From a virus, in IMG/VR virus record IMGVR_UViG_3300044712_000212, positions 1 through 39,322 of that record: a DNA stretch of 39,322 bases, one strand, 5' to 3'. Position 1 is the stretch's first letter. The number at the start of each line of letters is the position of its first letter. Made by a program: the position numbers and the translations under genes. Positions 1 through 8,897 of this stretch are shown here, one piece after another. The notes beneath the pieces were generated by a model. The model was not told the DNA's origin. It ran no database searches and saw only the letters and a program-made list of their open reading frames with translations.

Positions 1-1
1 A

Positions 2-1141
2 CTCGAAGGTGTGAGCACGGACGAGACTCATTATTGGACAGATGTGGTTATCACCAAGTATGATGAACGTCGCCTACTCGAATTCGCAGAACAAACGAAG
101 AATCTGGTGTACTCCAATGCGGGTTCAGATATCTCATCGCTTAGAAACAAGCTGGAAGAGAAGCTTATCTCGCTTTCAGGGCAGGTAAGCAATACTTCCT
201 CCCCGTTATCAGCTACAATCCCTGAGTTGGATGCTCGTATTGAGAAGTACATCACCAACCCAGATGGTATTACGGGCTTTAAGACAGGACTTAAGAAGCT
301 GGATACTACCCTAGATGGGCTCCAGAAGGGCAATGTTAGCATTGTTTATGCCCCGTCGTCAAGATTCAAGTCTCTGTTTGCCACAAACATAGGCTGGCAC
401 CTTGCAGAACAGAATATCCCCGGTCTGTGGTTTACCACGGAGATGCCTAGGGTACAGGTTCTTGAGCGTTTGCTCCAGATTGAGGCTGGTATCAACCTCA
501 AGTGGCTTCGCAGAGACAAGAAACTGCTTCTCTACAGAGGTAGAATCAAGGATTCACAGGAAAGACTGATGAAATACCCTATCTACTTCTGCGATACCTC
601 TGCTTTAGATGTATCTGACATTCGTTCGGAAATCTCTAGGCAGAAAAGATGGCACGATATTCAGTATATCATCGTAGACTTGGTAGACCATGTGTCTTCT
701 TCCAAGTTCAAGGATGAGATGGTCAATAATCAGAGAGCCGTTATGGCTGCTATGAAGCAAATGGCTAAAGATTTCGATATCCATGTGCTACTTGTATCAC
801 ATGTGACCAAGGGCACAGCAGAAACAAGGGCTAAGGCAGACTTAGATGTGGAGGAAATGATTGGATCATCAGCCAAATACCAAGACGTGGACGCGAGTAT
901 ATCCATCGGCCCAGCTAAAGTGGACGAAAAAGGTAGATGGGTCGCAATGTCACGTGAAGATATCCTGTGGGCAATTGGAAATGGAGGGGACATTGACGTT
1001 CTCTTATCAGTCACAAAGAATAGACATGGAGAGCTTCTCAGGTATATTGTCAGCCTTGATTTCAGTCATGGAGGAAGATTTACAGAGAATCTCTTCAAAC
1101 CAGTACAAGTTGAAAATGACCAGTTGACGATGGACGAATGA
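2..1141 (+). CDS. DnaB-like replicative helicase, C-terminal ATPase part (5' partial)
   Basis: RecA-fold helicase that would unwind the phage replication fork. Numbering from the GTG at 11: a Walker A position reads APSSRFKS (114-121), followed by TTEMP (142-146) at the usual DnaB place. Walker B is YIIVDLVD (219-226), a sensor segment is LLVSHVTKG (260-268), then IGSSAKYQDVDA (284-295) and TKNRHGE (335-341), the last two matching the DnaB RGSGAIEQDAD and KNRNG segments. The first 90 residues look like the DnaB linker. The frame is open to the window edge (codons from base 2), so the N-terminal domain probably lies outside and GTG 11 is not the true start. Oddity: the Walker A glycine before lysine is phenylalanine. 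It overlaps the next gene by ATGA. Confidence 0.85.
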   Translation, partial: LEGVSTDETHYWTDVVITKYDERRLLEFAEQTKNLVYSNAGSDISSLRNKLEEKLISLSGQVSNTSSPLSATIPELDARIEKYITNPDGITGFKTGLKKLDTTLDGLQKGNVSIVYAPSSRFKSLFATNIGWHLAEQNIPGLWFTTEMPRVQVLERLLQIEAGINLKWLRRDKKLLLYRGRIKDSQERLMKYPIYFCDTSALDVSDIRSEISRQKRWHDIQYIIVDLVDHVSSSKFKDEMVNNQRAVMAAMKQMAKDFDIHVLLVSHVTKGTAETRAKADLDVEEMIGSSAKYQDVDASISIGPAKVDEKGRWVAMSREDILWAIGNGGDIDVLLSVTKNRHGELLRYIVSLDFSHGGRFTENLFKPVQVENDQLTMDE

Positions 1142-1377
1142 AACGTAAATTAGTATTAGTAACATGGATTGATACTGCATTCGAACCGGGGTGGAAAACG
1201 TCCTATTCTACCCCTCCAACCTATTCTGTCTGCAAGACAGCGGGATATCTTATCGAAAAGTCCAAGAAGAAGGTCGTTATTTCTATGAACATCAATGAAG
1301 ATGGTGGATATGGAGAATGCATGATCTTTCCTCGTGGAAACGTGAAGAAGATAGAGGTATTGACATGGGGTAAATAA
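1138..1377 (+). CDS. small hypothetical protein (79 aa)
   Basis: Starts on the ATGA overlap with the helicase stop, so it is probably translationally coupled to it. The 79-residue product is basic at the N-terminus (MKRKLVLVTW), has alternating hydrophobic beta-like segments (LVLVTWID, KKVVISMNIN, CMIFPRG) and no recognised motif. Its 3' end carries the -35 box of the next promoter, so it is the last gene of the helicase transcript. The function is unknown. Position suggests an early or replication accessory role, which is inference. Confidence 0.6.
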   Translation: MKRKLVLVTWIDTAFEPGWKTSYSTPPTYSVCKTAGYLIEKSKKKVVISMNINEDGGYGECMIFPRGNVKKIEVLTWGK

Positions 1378-1388
1378 TCTGTTATAAT
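1360..1388 (+). promoter_or_regulatory. consensus sigma70-type promoter, leaderless for the 68-aa gene
   Basis: TTGACA at 1360-1365, a 17-bp spacer and TATAAT at 1383-1388: a perfect consensus. Only CCACAT separates the -10 box from ATG 1395, so transcription should begin at or next to the start codon and give a leaderless mRNA. No Shine-Dalgarno sequence is present. It should drive the packaging operon from 1395 onward. Confidence 0.85.
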
Positions 1389-1394
1389 CCACAT

Positions 1395-1601
1395 ATGGAT
1401 GGATACTACCCTAAGTGCTTTGGCACTAAGGAACAATTCGAAGAGTGGGTGTCATTTGCCGATACGCTAGACGACGGCATTGATGCCCGCTCTTCTTTTT
1501 GCTCTTATTGCACAAAAGATTTCCAAGACTTCAAGAAAGAAACTGACATGTGCGATTTCCCCACGTTTCCTGCTGGAGAGGATGACGAAGATGGGGATTA
1601 A
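1395..1601 (+). CDS. small acidic CxxC protein (68 aa)
   Basis: First gene after the consensus promoter and probably translated from a leaderless transcript, since ATG lies 6 nt after the -10 box. The product has FCSYC near residue 36 and a further Cys near residue 53, a plausible partial zinc site, and a strongly acidic tail (GEDDEDGD). It overlaps the start of the next gene by a few bases. The function is unknown. It heads an operon of terminase and head genes, so a packaging or early regulatory role is possible but not shown. Confidence 0.65.
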   Translation: MDGYYPKCFGTKEQFEEWVSFADTLDDGIDARSSFCSYCTKDFQDFKKETDMCDFPTFPAGEDDEDGD

Positions 1602-2112
1602 AGCATTCATGTCCCAACGTGAGAAAAGTGATCTCATTGACTTCATTGCAGTTACGGGCGAGAACTACGACCGTTATCTAGAGTGGTGCAAACAGCGTGG
1701 AATAGAAAAGGTATTCACGAAGAAGTACTTGCACACATGGGTACAGAGACACAGACCACGGGTTAAAGTGGCTCGTATTCGCGTAGAAGAAGAAATTCGA
1801 CGCATGTCCATGTTTGACAAGGAAAAGAGAATTCGTGAACTGGAGAATGACATTGATATGGTCAATCAACTTGTCCAGAAGAGCTATGATATTCCAGAGA
1901 TGATGGTGAAGTTACTTGAGCAGAAAAGAAAACTCTTACAAGCCGTCGCACAAGAAAGAGGCGAGTGGCTACGTGTCGAAAATAAAGAGTCAGATGGGAC
2001 TACCTCCAGAAACGCTATCAGAGCTAGAGTTATGGAAGTTCTTGAAGGCCAAGCCACGGAAATTGTCCCACGCCAAAACATCGTGGCAAAAGATCAAGGA
2101 TTACTACAATAA
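1591..2112 (+). CDS. putative terminase small subunit-like DNA-binding protein (173 aa)
   Basis: Start ATG 1591 is chosen because GGAGAGG lies about 8 nt upstream; ATG 1582 in the same frame is an alternative. The N-terminal half looks like a helix-turn-helix (SDLIDFIAVTGENYDRYLEW then a recognition-helix-like YLHTWVQRHRP). The middle is a charged coiled coil (residues roughly 60-130), and the C-terminus is basic and polar. An HTH plus coiled coil just upstream of HNH and large terminase is the usual place and architecture for TerS, which binds packaging sites and recruits TerL. No diagnostic motif is visible, so the call rests on architecture and position. Its last 119 bp overlap the HNH gene in another frame. 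Confidence 0.5.
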   Translation: MGIKAFMSQREKSDLIDFIAVTGENYDRYLEWCKQRGIEKVFTKKYLHTWVQRHRPRVKVARIRVEEEIRRMSMFDKEKRIRELENDIDMVNQLVQKSYDIPEMMVKLLEQKRKLLQAVAQERGEWLRVENKESDGTTSRNAIRARVMEVLEGQATEIVPRQNIVAKDQGLLQ

Positions 2113-2266
2113 CCAATGCGCCTATTGTGGTAAGATAGCAGTACTGACACAGGATCATATGACACCAAAGTCAAAGGGTGGTGAATCGATCCCTGAAAAC
2201 ATTGCTCCAGCATGTGAGGAATGCAATCAGCGAAAGGAGAACAAGCCCATTTGGGCTATGTTATGA
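1994..2266 (+). CDS. HNH endonuclease, packaging-associated
   Basis: Zinc-ribbon HNH nuclease: CAYCGK, then DHMTPKSKGG (the DH of the beta-beta-alpha metal site), NIAPACEECNQRK and a terminal Trp. Two CxxC pairs would bind structural zinc. Phage HNH proteins encoded beside terminase are known in HK97-like phages, where they stimulate TerL cleavage; the same role is inferred here because the stop overlaps the TerL ATG (ATGA at 2263). The start is uncertain: ATG 1994 gives 90 aa, TTG 1916 gives 116 aa. Either way the 5' part is read out of frame inside the preceding gene, an unusually long overlap for a phage operon. Confidence 0.85.
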   Translation: MGLPPETLSELELWKFLKAKPRKLSHAKTSWQKIKDYYNNQCAYCGKIAVLTQDHMTPKSKGGESIPENIAPACEECNQRKENKPIWAML

Positions 2267-3825
2267 AAAGACTACCATACAGTATTGCTAAGATCTACTA
2301 TGATGCACTTGGATTGAGGTTTGAGAAATTTTGGGATGAACAATACAATCAGTGGTCAGGAAATCCAGAACAGTATAAGGTCGTATCAGGAGATGATAGA
2401 TTCCCTCTTATCGTGGGCGGAGAGCGTGGAGGAAAATCCTTTGCTACAGCCGCTATCCTCCTACCTCACGTGGAGTTGCTCCCTGACATTAGACCTGACA
2501 GATTCTATTATCCGATGGATCACCCTGATCCAGAAAAGCGCGGAAAGCTAACTTATGACCCGAAGAGCAGGAAACCATTAGTCCCTGACTTCGTTCTTTT
2601 CGGCCCTTCTTACGCTGAGCCTAGAATCGAGTTTACGATGCTCGAAGGCTGGCTTAGAGAACTTGATAACATTTCATATTTGTCTAAGCCACAGGAAGGG
2701 CCTTGGAGACTTGTTACTAAAGCAGGGGTGGTTGTTGCTACGTGGTCCACAGACGACCCCGGTACAATCAGAGGCTTAGACCTAGAAGGAGCAGCAGCTT
2801 GTGAAGCAGGCAATATGGAATGGGACGCCATTGAAAGAATTCAGGGTCGTATCGGTGCGAAACGTGGATTCTGCGTTTATTCAGGTACAATGGAGAACGC
2901 GAAACGGTGGTATATTAAATGGGCACTTGAAGGCGAGAGGACTAACAGATTCGGAGTTGTCACATATTCTCTGCCATCTTGGGGTAACCTACATCAGTTT
3001 CCCGGAGGGAGACAAGATCCTGAAATTCTACGATGGGAAGCCTTCTATACAGAAGATGTTTTCCAGACTAGAGTGGCTGCCAAGCCTATGCCTCCTAGGG
3101 ATAGGGTTATCCGCGAAATCAATGAAGTTGATATTCGCAAGGTTAAACTCCCACGCAAAGAAGATGGGTCTTTAGACTGTCACATTGAAATAGCAATCGA
3201 CCCCGGTTATCTTCCCTCGGCCTATGCTGTCCTTTGGGTTGCTTCGTGGAGCACAGACAAGGGTAAGATGTGGTATGTATTTGATGAGTTGTATCAGCAA
3301 CAAATCGGGAATGAGGCAGTAATTGAATGGATCAAAGGACATAAATTTTACAAGTATCTCGGAACAGACGATCTCACGATTGACGTTTCGGCTAAGCGCC
3401 ACGCTGACGGAAATGAACCTGCTATTGAAAAGTTTAGAAAGCTCACTAAACTCAGAAGTCCCTACACTCACTACTGGCATGAAGCAGCACTTATTGACAG
3501 AATTAGAACCACTGCTAAAGCAGGGCTTATCGCAATACATCCTAACTGTCGAGGCTTTATTGCAGAACTTGGTCTAGGGGAAGAGGTTTATCCTGATATG
3601 CACCCGTGGAAATTCCCCACGGCGAAGGATGGTATAATCTTAAATGAGAAGCCTATTGACAAGTGGAATCACTCCGCAAAAGCTTTCGGCTATCTCTTAC
3701 TAAGACATTTAGGGCTTGTCGAGAGATTGGGAGGCCCTCCGAAGGGGTGGAATAGGTTGAGAGACAGAAGACCCACGTCCACTAAACCTAAGCGCAATAT
3801 ATTTGCAAAGAAGAGGGCTAGCTAA
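2263..3825 (+). CDS. terL: terminase large subunit (TerL)
   Basis: DNA-packaging motor ATPase and headful or site-specific nuclease acting at the portal. From ATG 2263 (520 aa): Walker A GGERGGKS (52-59), Walker B and catalytic glutamate in LDLEGAAACE (172-181), coupling-motif-like SGTM (207-210), then an RNase H-type nuclease domain with acidic residues in IEIAIDPGY (Asp 313) and LTIDVSAK (Asp 374). The late position KWNHSAKAFGY replaces the more usual D-H-x-x-DA segment. The length is typical. ATG 2263 is preferred because it gives the ATGA overlap with the HNH gene; an extension to 2221 would overlap more. The stop overlaps the portal start (TAATG). Confidence 0.92.
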   Translation: MKRLPYSIAKIYYDALGLRFEKFWDEQYNQWSGNPEQYKVVSGDDRFPLIVGGERGGKSFATAAILLPHVELLPDIRPDRFYYPMDHPDPEKRGKLTYDPKSRKPLVPDFVLFGPSYAEPRIEFTMLEGWLRELDNISYLSKPQEGPWRLVTKAGVVVATWSTDDPGTIRGLDLEGAAACEAGNMEWDAIERIQGRIGAKRGFCVYSGTMENAKRWYIKWALEGERTNRFGVVTYSLPSWGNLHQFPGGRQDPEILRWEAFYTEDVFQTRVAAKPMPPRDRVIREINEVDIRKVKLPRKEDGSLDCHIEIAIDPGYLPSAYAVLWVASWSTDKGKMWYVFDELYQQQIGNEAVIEWIKGHKFYKYLGTDDLTIDVSAKRHADGNEPAIEKFRKLTKLRSPYTHYWHEAALIDRIRTTAKAGLIAIHPNCRGFIAELGLGEEVYPDMHPWKFPTAKDGIILNEKPIDKWNHSAKAFGYLLLRHLGLVERLGGPPKGWNRLRDRRPTSTKPKRNIFAKKRAS

Positions 3826-5726
3826 TGTTACCTCCGACAACAGAAGAAGATGCACTTCGTCTAATTCTGAACATGAGAGCCTACTACAACACGGCTATCG
3901 AAGGCTTTGTTGAAGACGACCTCTTCTATGAAGGTTTACTCGAAGACATTCTAGAGGTTCCCGAGGGCTTTGAAATCACCATTCCTACTACAGCTAGGGC
4001 CATCATTGATGAGGCTGTAGACAATGTTGAGCCCTATGATATGCTCATCCGCTATGCGCCTAGAAGCTTTGGTGAGCAGGCACAGAAGGAAGCTGAGAAC
4101 ATCTCTAGGTTCATCAAGAACATTTGGGTTTACTGGCGTCAGACCAACTCAGACATTGATATCCTCAGAGACTTCATCAAGAACATGTTCAAGCACGGGA
4201 AGGCTATTTTCAAGGTTGTCCCTGATTGGAGCCTCTGGCCTGAACTAGGTGAAGAAGAAGAAGTTAAGCTCCTAGAAGAGGGCGGGAAAGCCTCTGTTCG
4301 CAAGAAGGTACAGCAGATCAAGCAACTCCGTAAGGAGTCGTTCCCTCTTATTGCGCGTAGCATGTCTCCTAGACACGTCTACGAAGACCCTACGCTTGAC
4401 TCTCGTAAGTTGTGGGTTATTGAAGAATACAATATCAGTCTCTCTGAAATCCGCAATAAATACACAGAATTCGTGCCTGAGCTCATCCTTCCTGAGCCTT
4501 ATAGCTACACAGTGAAGGAGCTCTGGACTGCTACGTGGATTGACTGGAACGGTAAGATCCACGAGGGTATGCACTGGACATTCATCAATGAAACCCTGAT
4601 GGAGAAGGAACCCAACATCTATTATGATGTTCCTTACGTTATCAAACACTCTGGTTTCGGCAGTGAGTCCTATGATGGTAAGCCTGAGCAGAAGGCAGTA
4701 GGGTTCTTCACGAGACAAACCAAGTCTATGCTCAAGGCAGAAGTTCGTAGAGTTACGCACTTCGATGCTCTTATGCAACAACTTGCATTTCCGCTTATTC
4801 TTCTTCCTGATATGATGGAAGACGTAGACTTTGACACATCTCCCGGTTCTATCAACTATGTACCGGAAGAAATGCTTGCTAACGCTCAGAATATCTTTGT
4901 TACAGCCAAGCTTCCTGAGCCTGAGTACATGACTTCAATCAACATGATTCAGAATCAGATTGAACGTGCTACAACTCAGAGAGCTATTCGTGGTGCTGGT
5001 GTGCCCGGTACGGACTCGGCTGCACAGCTTTCTATGATTACCGCTCAGGCCAAGTTAAGACTGGAACCTGTTAAGCGCGCAGTTGAAGAAGCTGTTGACA
5101 TGGTTAACTCCATGATTCTCAAGTACATTGAGAATATCCTTAAGGATTCAGTTTCTATCTTTGGGGCAGAGCCAGACGGGCCTCCTGAATATACTGTAAA
5201 GCCTGAGTGGATCAAGGGTAGATTCAGAACCAGAACCTCGTTCTCTCCTAGCGAGGAACAGGTTAAAGAAAGAAAGCTTGTGCTTGCAACCGATGCCATG
5301 ACAAAGGCCAAGCTTAATCCATATGATGCTCTTACCTTTGCTGGTTGGGAGAATCCTATGGAGGTTATCAAGCGTAACTTAGCGTACTCCATCCTTCTCG
5401 AAGATCCGTCTGTTAGAAGACAGATTGCCAAGGAAGCCCTAAAGGATTGGGGCATGGATACTATGGAATTGCAGCTTGAAGAACTCAATGACACTAACAT
5501 GCTTAAGCAAATGGCAGCAATGCTACAACAAAAGAATCAAGGTACTCCGGGTGCAGGTGCACCGGGGCAAGATCTACAACAACAAGGTTCTCCAGCGCCG
5601 GGTGGTCAACAACAAGCACAAGTTCCCGCTGCTCCACCCCAAGCGGCTGGATCTCCCTTAGCACAACCACAACAAATGCCAGAAGTTAATGGCGCAATGA
5701 GAGATATAGGACAGATGCAACAATGA
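3825..5726 (+). CDS. portal protein
   Basis: Dodecameric head vertex through which TerL pumps DNA and to which the neck attaches. Evidence is position directly after TerL (TAATG overlap), length of 633 aa and portal-like organisation: helical N-terminus, a central region with NMFKHGKAIFKVVPDW and SPRHVYEDPTLDS typical of large podoviral or myoviral portals, a long helix with GAGVPGTDSAAQLSMITAQA near residues 390-415, and a Gln/Pro/Ala-rich disordered tail (last about 80 residues). Such tails occur in portals that contact ejection proteins. There are no frameshifts. The next gene starts on its stop (ATGA). Confidence 0.85.
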   Translation: MLPPTTEEDALRLILNMRAYYNTAIEGFVEDDLFYEGLLEDILEVPEGFEITIPTTARAIIDEAVDNVEPYDMLIRYAPRSFGEQAQKEAENISRFIKNIWVYWRQTNSDIDILRDFIKNMFKHGKAIFKVVPDWSLWPELGEEEEVKLLEEGGKASVRKKVQQIKQLRKESFPLIARSMSPRHVYEDPTLDSRKLWVIEEYNISLSEIRNKYTEFVPELILPEPYSYTVKELWTATWIDWNGKIHEGMHWTFINETLMEKEPNIYYDVPYVIKHSGFGSESYDGKPEQKAVGFFTRQTKSMLKAEVRRVTHFDALMQQLAFPLILLPDMMEDVDFDTSPGSINYVPEEMLANAQNIFVTAKLPEPEYMTSINMIQNQIERATTQRAIRGAGVPGTDSAAQLSMITAQAKLRLEPVKRAVEEAVDMVNSMILKYIENILKDSVSIFGAEPDGPPEYTVKPEWIKGRFRTRTSFSPSEEQVKERKLVLATDAMTKAKLNPYDALTFAGWENPMEVIKRNLAYSILLEDPSVRRQIAKEALKDWGMDTMELQLEELNDTNMLKQMAAMLQQKNQGTPGAGAPGQDLQQQGSPAPGGQQQAQVPAAPPQAAGSPLAQPQQMPEVNGAMRDIGQMQQ

Positions 5727-6001
5727 AAGGTCCAGATGGAAATCTCCTAACCGGAGTAAGACAAATGGTAAAAGACTTCATGAAGGCCGCTAACGACGGC
5801 CTTAGAGAGGTTCAGGATAGACCCATTGGGTACGATAAACGTTCACAGAGGGAATTGAGTATAATGATGAAGAAGCTACAAGATTTGCCTAATGATGTAC
5901 GTCAGGTAAAAATGACAGAAATGGCAAATGTTGCAGGACATAAGGGAGACGGATTTGACAACTGTTCTCTCTGTACATTTATTAAAGATAAATTGGGGTA
6001 G
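5723..6001 (+). CDS. small CxxC protein (92 aa)
   Basis: Coupled to the portal through ATGA. The product is helical and charged, begins with MKGPDGNLLTGV and ends with a DNCSLCTFIKDKLG segment whose CxxC could bind metal, with a nearby His in VAGHKGDG. No family is recognised. Its place between portal and the 958-aa putative internal protein suggests a minor head or assembly role; that is inference. Confidence 0.6.
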   Translation: MKGPDGNLLTGVRQMVKDFMKAANDGLREVQDRPIGYDKRSQRELSIMMKKLQDLPNDVRQVKMTEMANVAGHKGDGFDNCSLCTFIKDKLG

Positions 6002-6009
6002 GTGCATTT

Positions 6010-8886
6010 ATGCCGTTGACTGATGGAACCGGGGGATTAGTACCTTACCTGACAACAGACGCTCAGGGAAATGTCATTGACACTAGAACTGGTAATCCTG
6101 TCCGCGATAAGTGGGGCAATGTCTATGACCCCAATACAGGAAACTGGGTTAACTCTCAAGGTAAGATTTGGGTAGGCGATATGCCCGGTACCCCCGGTTT
6201 CTTCAGGGATCCAACCTCTAGTGATATTACTGGCCCCGGTAGAAGCACGTCAACTGGTGGAATTGATCTTTCTGGCTTAGGTGGTTCTGGTGGAGGCGGA
6301 GGTGGTGGTGGAAGTAAGGCCGACCACTTCTTTGATGTTAATCCATTAGATCAACAAGGTTTTGACGCTAAGCAGAAACAGCAACAGTGGCAGAACGACT
6401 TTGATATGACTCAGTTCAACTATCAAAAGGCCATGAACGATAGAGATTATGCTCTCGCTCTTGGTGATAGTGAACTTGCCAAGCAGAAGCAGGCTTCTGC
6501 TGATTACTGGCAGGGTAAGGGCCTAGAAGTCCAACAGGCCATGAATGCTCAGGATAATCAGACTACAATTGCATCACACCAGATTGATGCAAATGCAGCT
6601 ATTCAGTCTGCTAATATTAGAGCGCAAGCAGACAGGTATGCGGCTCAAACAAGACTTCAAGAAGGGCTTGCTAATGCTCATAATGATGAGCAGAGAAACC
6701 AAGTCCTCTTAGCACATGAGCGCGAACTGGCAAACATTGCCAAGATGGAAGACGATACAAAGCGTGCCATCGCTGGCAGACAGTCTCAAATTGATGCATT
6801 CAACGGAGAGACTACAAGAGCAGCCCAAATGGGTGATCTGGCTCTTAAGAACAACCAGTTCCTCATGGACAATGCAACCAACCCTAGGAACCTCTTTGGC
6901 CTTTATTTTATGCAGAGAGGGTTGAAGCCGGATTGGGATGCCATGGCGGCAGGCCAACCCATGACGCAGGGCGATGCATTAAAGCCCTACGATCCCATGA
7001 AGGCTTACCAACCAAAAGTTGGTCTTCCTACAGACTTTAGCATTGGCGCAGGTGGCGCATACGGTGGAGTGGGTAGTGCAGCAAATTCTACTAATCTTGC
7101 CTCTAACCCATTCCTAAATATGAACCTTGTTCCTAACAATGGCGGTGGGGGAGCAGGGGGCGGTGGATCCACTGGTTTTGGTGGCGGTGGATTCACCATG
7201 CCTAACTTCTCTTCTGTCAGTGTTGGTTCTGCTCCGCAACTTCCTACTGATATTAACAAAGCAGGACTTCAGGGTGGAGTTCCACTTGCTGGATTAAAAC
7301 CCGGTATGAATCTTTCTACTTATGGTGCCGGTGGTTCTAATACTGGCGCAGACTTTACTATGCCTGCTTATTACGATCAAGGCAAAACAAGGGCAGTTGG
7401 TAAGACTGATGTTCTTACCCCCGGTCAACAGGTTTGGGTAGACTATCAGGTTCCTAAGATGGCAGGTGGTGGATATACTCAAGATTCTATCTTTATGACT
7501 GGCGACGCTCCTTCGAAGAACCCTAACGAAGGCGGGGCACGTCCTGAGATTATTGAGAATCCTACCAATGCTCCTATCAAGGTCAATCCTAATCCGATGA
7601 CACAACAGGACTTCGGACAGAATCCTAATAATCAACCTCCGTCTCAATCTGGATTCGGTGGTGGTTTTGGTATGGGTATGCCTATTAGTCAAAGTCCTAT
7701 TCTTAATACTGCTCCTATGCAACAACCTGCATACACACCGCCTCCTTCTAATGGCGGGATTGTAATTAATCCTAATACCCTTAATCAGGAACAATGGGGA
7801 CAACTTCCTATTCAAGAGCAAATAGCTCTCAAGGAAAAAATGTCCATGATGCCCCCTTCTCCTTTTAATGGAAATATTGGACAAACACAAACAGGTGCTA
7901 TTGAAAAACCCTCATTTCTCCCGCCGCCTACTAATCTAGACTATCCCGGTAAACGCCCCGACCAAGGCCCTACTAACTGGATAGATCAGCGTGTAAACAC
8001 TGGCCCTGATAACTTAGGTGGTGGTAATTGGATGGATACCACTAGGGGTGCGCTCCCTAGAGATCCTATGGATGGAATGGTGCAGGATAATCGCTGGAGA
8101 GGGGATCCTAATCCTCCACTTCCCTTTAACCCTGATTTCAGAAGATTACCAGCAGAAGGAATGGCACCTCGTCCTGTTTCTACAGATTACCCCTTGGCTC
8201 CACCTATTAACAGAGAGCTTCCTCGTCCAATGCCTCCTACACCTATTGGACAGGATTCCTATGGTATTGGTGCACCTAGACCCGATATGAATAGATGGGA
8301 AGGGGCGCTAGGGCCTCAATCTCAGAATCAAGACCTTATGCAGCAATGGCAATTAGCTCGCAAGAGGGCCATGATGCAACAACAACCTCAGCAGTTACCT
8401 TGGCAACCTAGACCACAAAATGGATTTTGGCAAGGACAACAGGATTATCCCACTAGATACTACATGGGGACAGACGTTCCTAGGTATGCCTTGGGCACTG
8501 GCGTAGATGCTAGTGGAGACTATAAGAATGCTGGCCTAGGCAATCTCTGGATGGGTTCATCCAATAATGCACATCTTGCTGGACAAGAACTTCCTCCTAT
8601 GCTCAGGGGATTAGCTGACTATGGAGTTCCTATCTCTCCTTCGCTTGCAGCAGGGGCAACAGGTCAAATCGCTCCTACTCTGAATACTTCCTCCGCCTTT
8701 AACCAAAGAGGTGGCGGAGTGCTTCCTTCCCTTCAGACATTTGGTAATATGACCAAGGGTGAAGTGGAGAACTTCAGAGGATATGCAGAAGGCGTGGTTG
8801 GTATGCCTTGGGCAGATATTGTGGATTACTTGGGTAAACCCACACAGAATCTTGGCTCTGCCAAGCAGTCTCAGGGACTCTTCTAA
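6010..8886 (+). CDS. putative internal virion (ejection) protein, low-complexity, 958 aa
   Basis: Not assigned by motif. Residues 1-90 hold YD..G..-type short repeats (DTRTGNPVRDKWGNVYDPNTG, a 21-residue stretch abbreviated here as TGN-x-TGN motifs). A glycine run lies near residues 93-104. Residues about 115-285 form a Gln/Ala-rich helical or coiled-coil region, and the rest is mostly disordered, rich in Gly, Pro, Asn and Gln with many PNP and PPP tracts. Large disordered proteins encoded between portal and capsid genes of podoviruses are often packaged and ejected with DNA, so that role is inferred. A start at ATG 6010 follows GGGGTAGGTG. The next gene has its own promoter just after the stop. 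Confidence 0.55.
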   Translation: MPLTDGTGGLVPYLTTDAQGNVIDTRTGNPVRDKWGNVYDPNTGNWVNSQGKIWVGDMPGTPGFFRDPTSSDITGPGRSTSTGGIDLSGLGGSGGGGGGGGSKADHFFDVNPLDQQGFDAKQKQQQWQNDFDMTQFNYQKAMNDRDYALALGDSELAKQKQASADYWQGKGLEVQQAMNAQDNQTTIASHQIDANAAIQSANIRAQADRYAAQTRLQEGLANAHNDEQRNQVLLAHERELANIAKMEDDTKRAIAGRQSQIDAFNGETTRAAQMGDLALKNNQFLMDNATNPRNLFGLYFMQRGLKPDWDAMAAGQPMTQGDALKPYDPMKAYQPKVGLPTDFSIGAGGAYGGVGSAANSTNLASNPFLNMNLVPNNGGGGAGGGGSTGFGGGGFTMPNFSSVSVGSAPQLPTDINKAGLQGGVPLAGLKPGMNLSTYGAGGSNTGADFTMPAYYDQGKTRAVGKTDVLTPGQQVWVDYQVPKMAGGGYTQDSIFMTGDAPSKNPNEGGARPEIIENPTNAPIKVNPNPMTQQDFGQNPNNQPPSQSGFGGGFGMGMPISQSPILNTAPMQQPAYTPPPSNGGIVINPNTLNQEQWGQLPIQEQIALKEKMSMMPPSPFNGNIGQTQTGAIEKPSFLPPPTNLDYPGKRPDQGPTNWIDQRVNTGPDNLGGGNWMDTTRGALPRDPMDGMVQDNRWRGDPNPPLPFNPDFRRLPAEGMAPRPVSTDYPLAPPINRELPRPMPPTPIGQDSYGIGAPRPDMNRWEGALGPQSQNQDLMQQWQLARKRAMMQQQPQQLPWQPRPQNGFWQGQQDYPTRYYMGTDVPRYALGTGVDASGDYKNAGLGNLWMGSSNNAHLAGQELPPMLRGLADYGVPISPSLAAGATGQIAPTLNTSSAFNQRGGGVLPSLQTFGNMTKGEVENFRGYAEGVVGMPWADIVDYLGKPTQNLGSAKQSQGLF

Positions 8887-8897
8887 TAAACGAAGTG

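Noticed and set aside
4272-4781. Minus-strand 169-codon frame inside the portal gene
   Set aside because: Antisense shadow of a strongly supported portal frame; composition is unlike a protein.
7294-7890. Minus-strand 198-codon frame rich in Arg within the 958-aa gene
   Set aside because: Arises from the Pro/Gly/Asn-rich codons on the other strand; no SD or neighbours.
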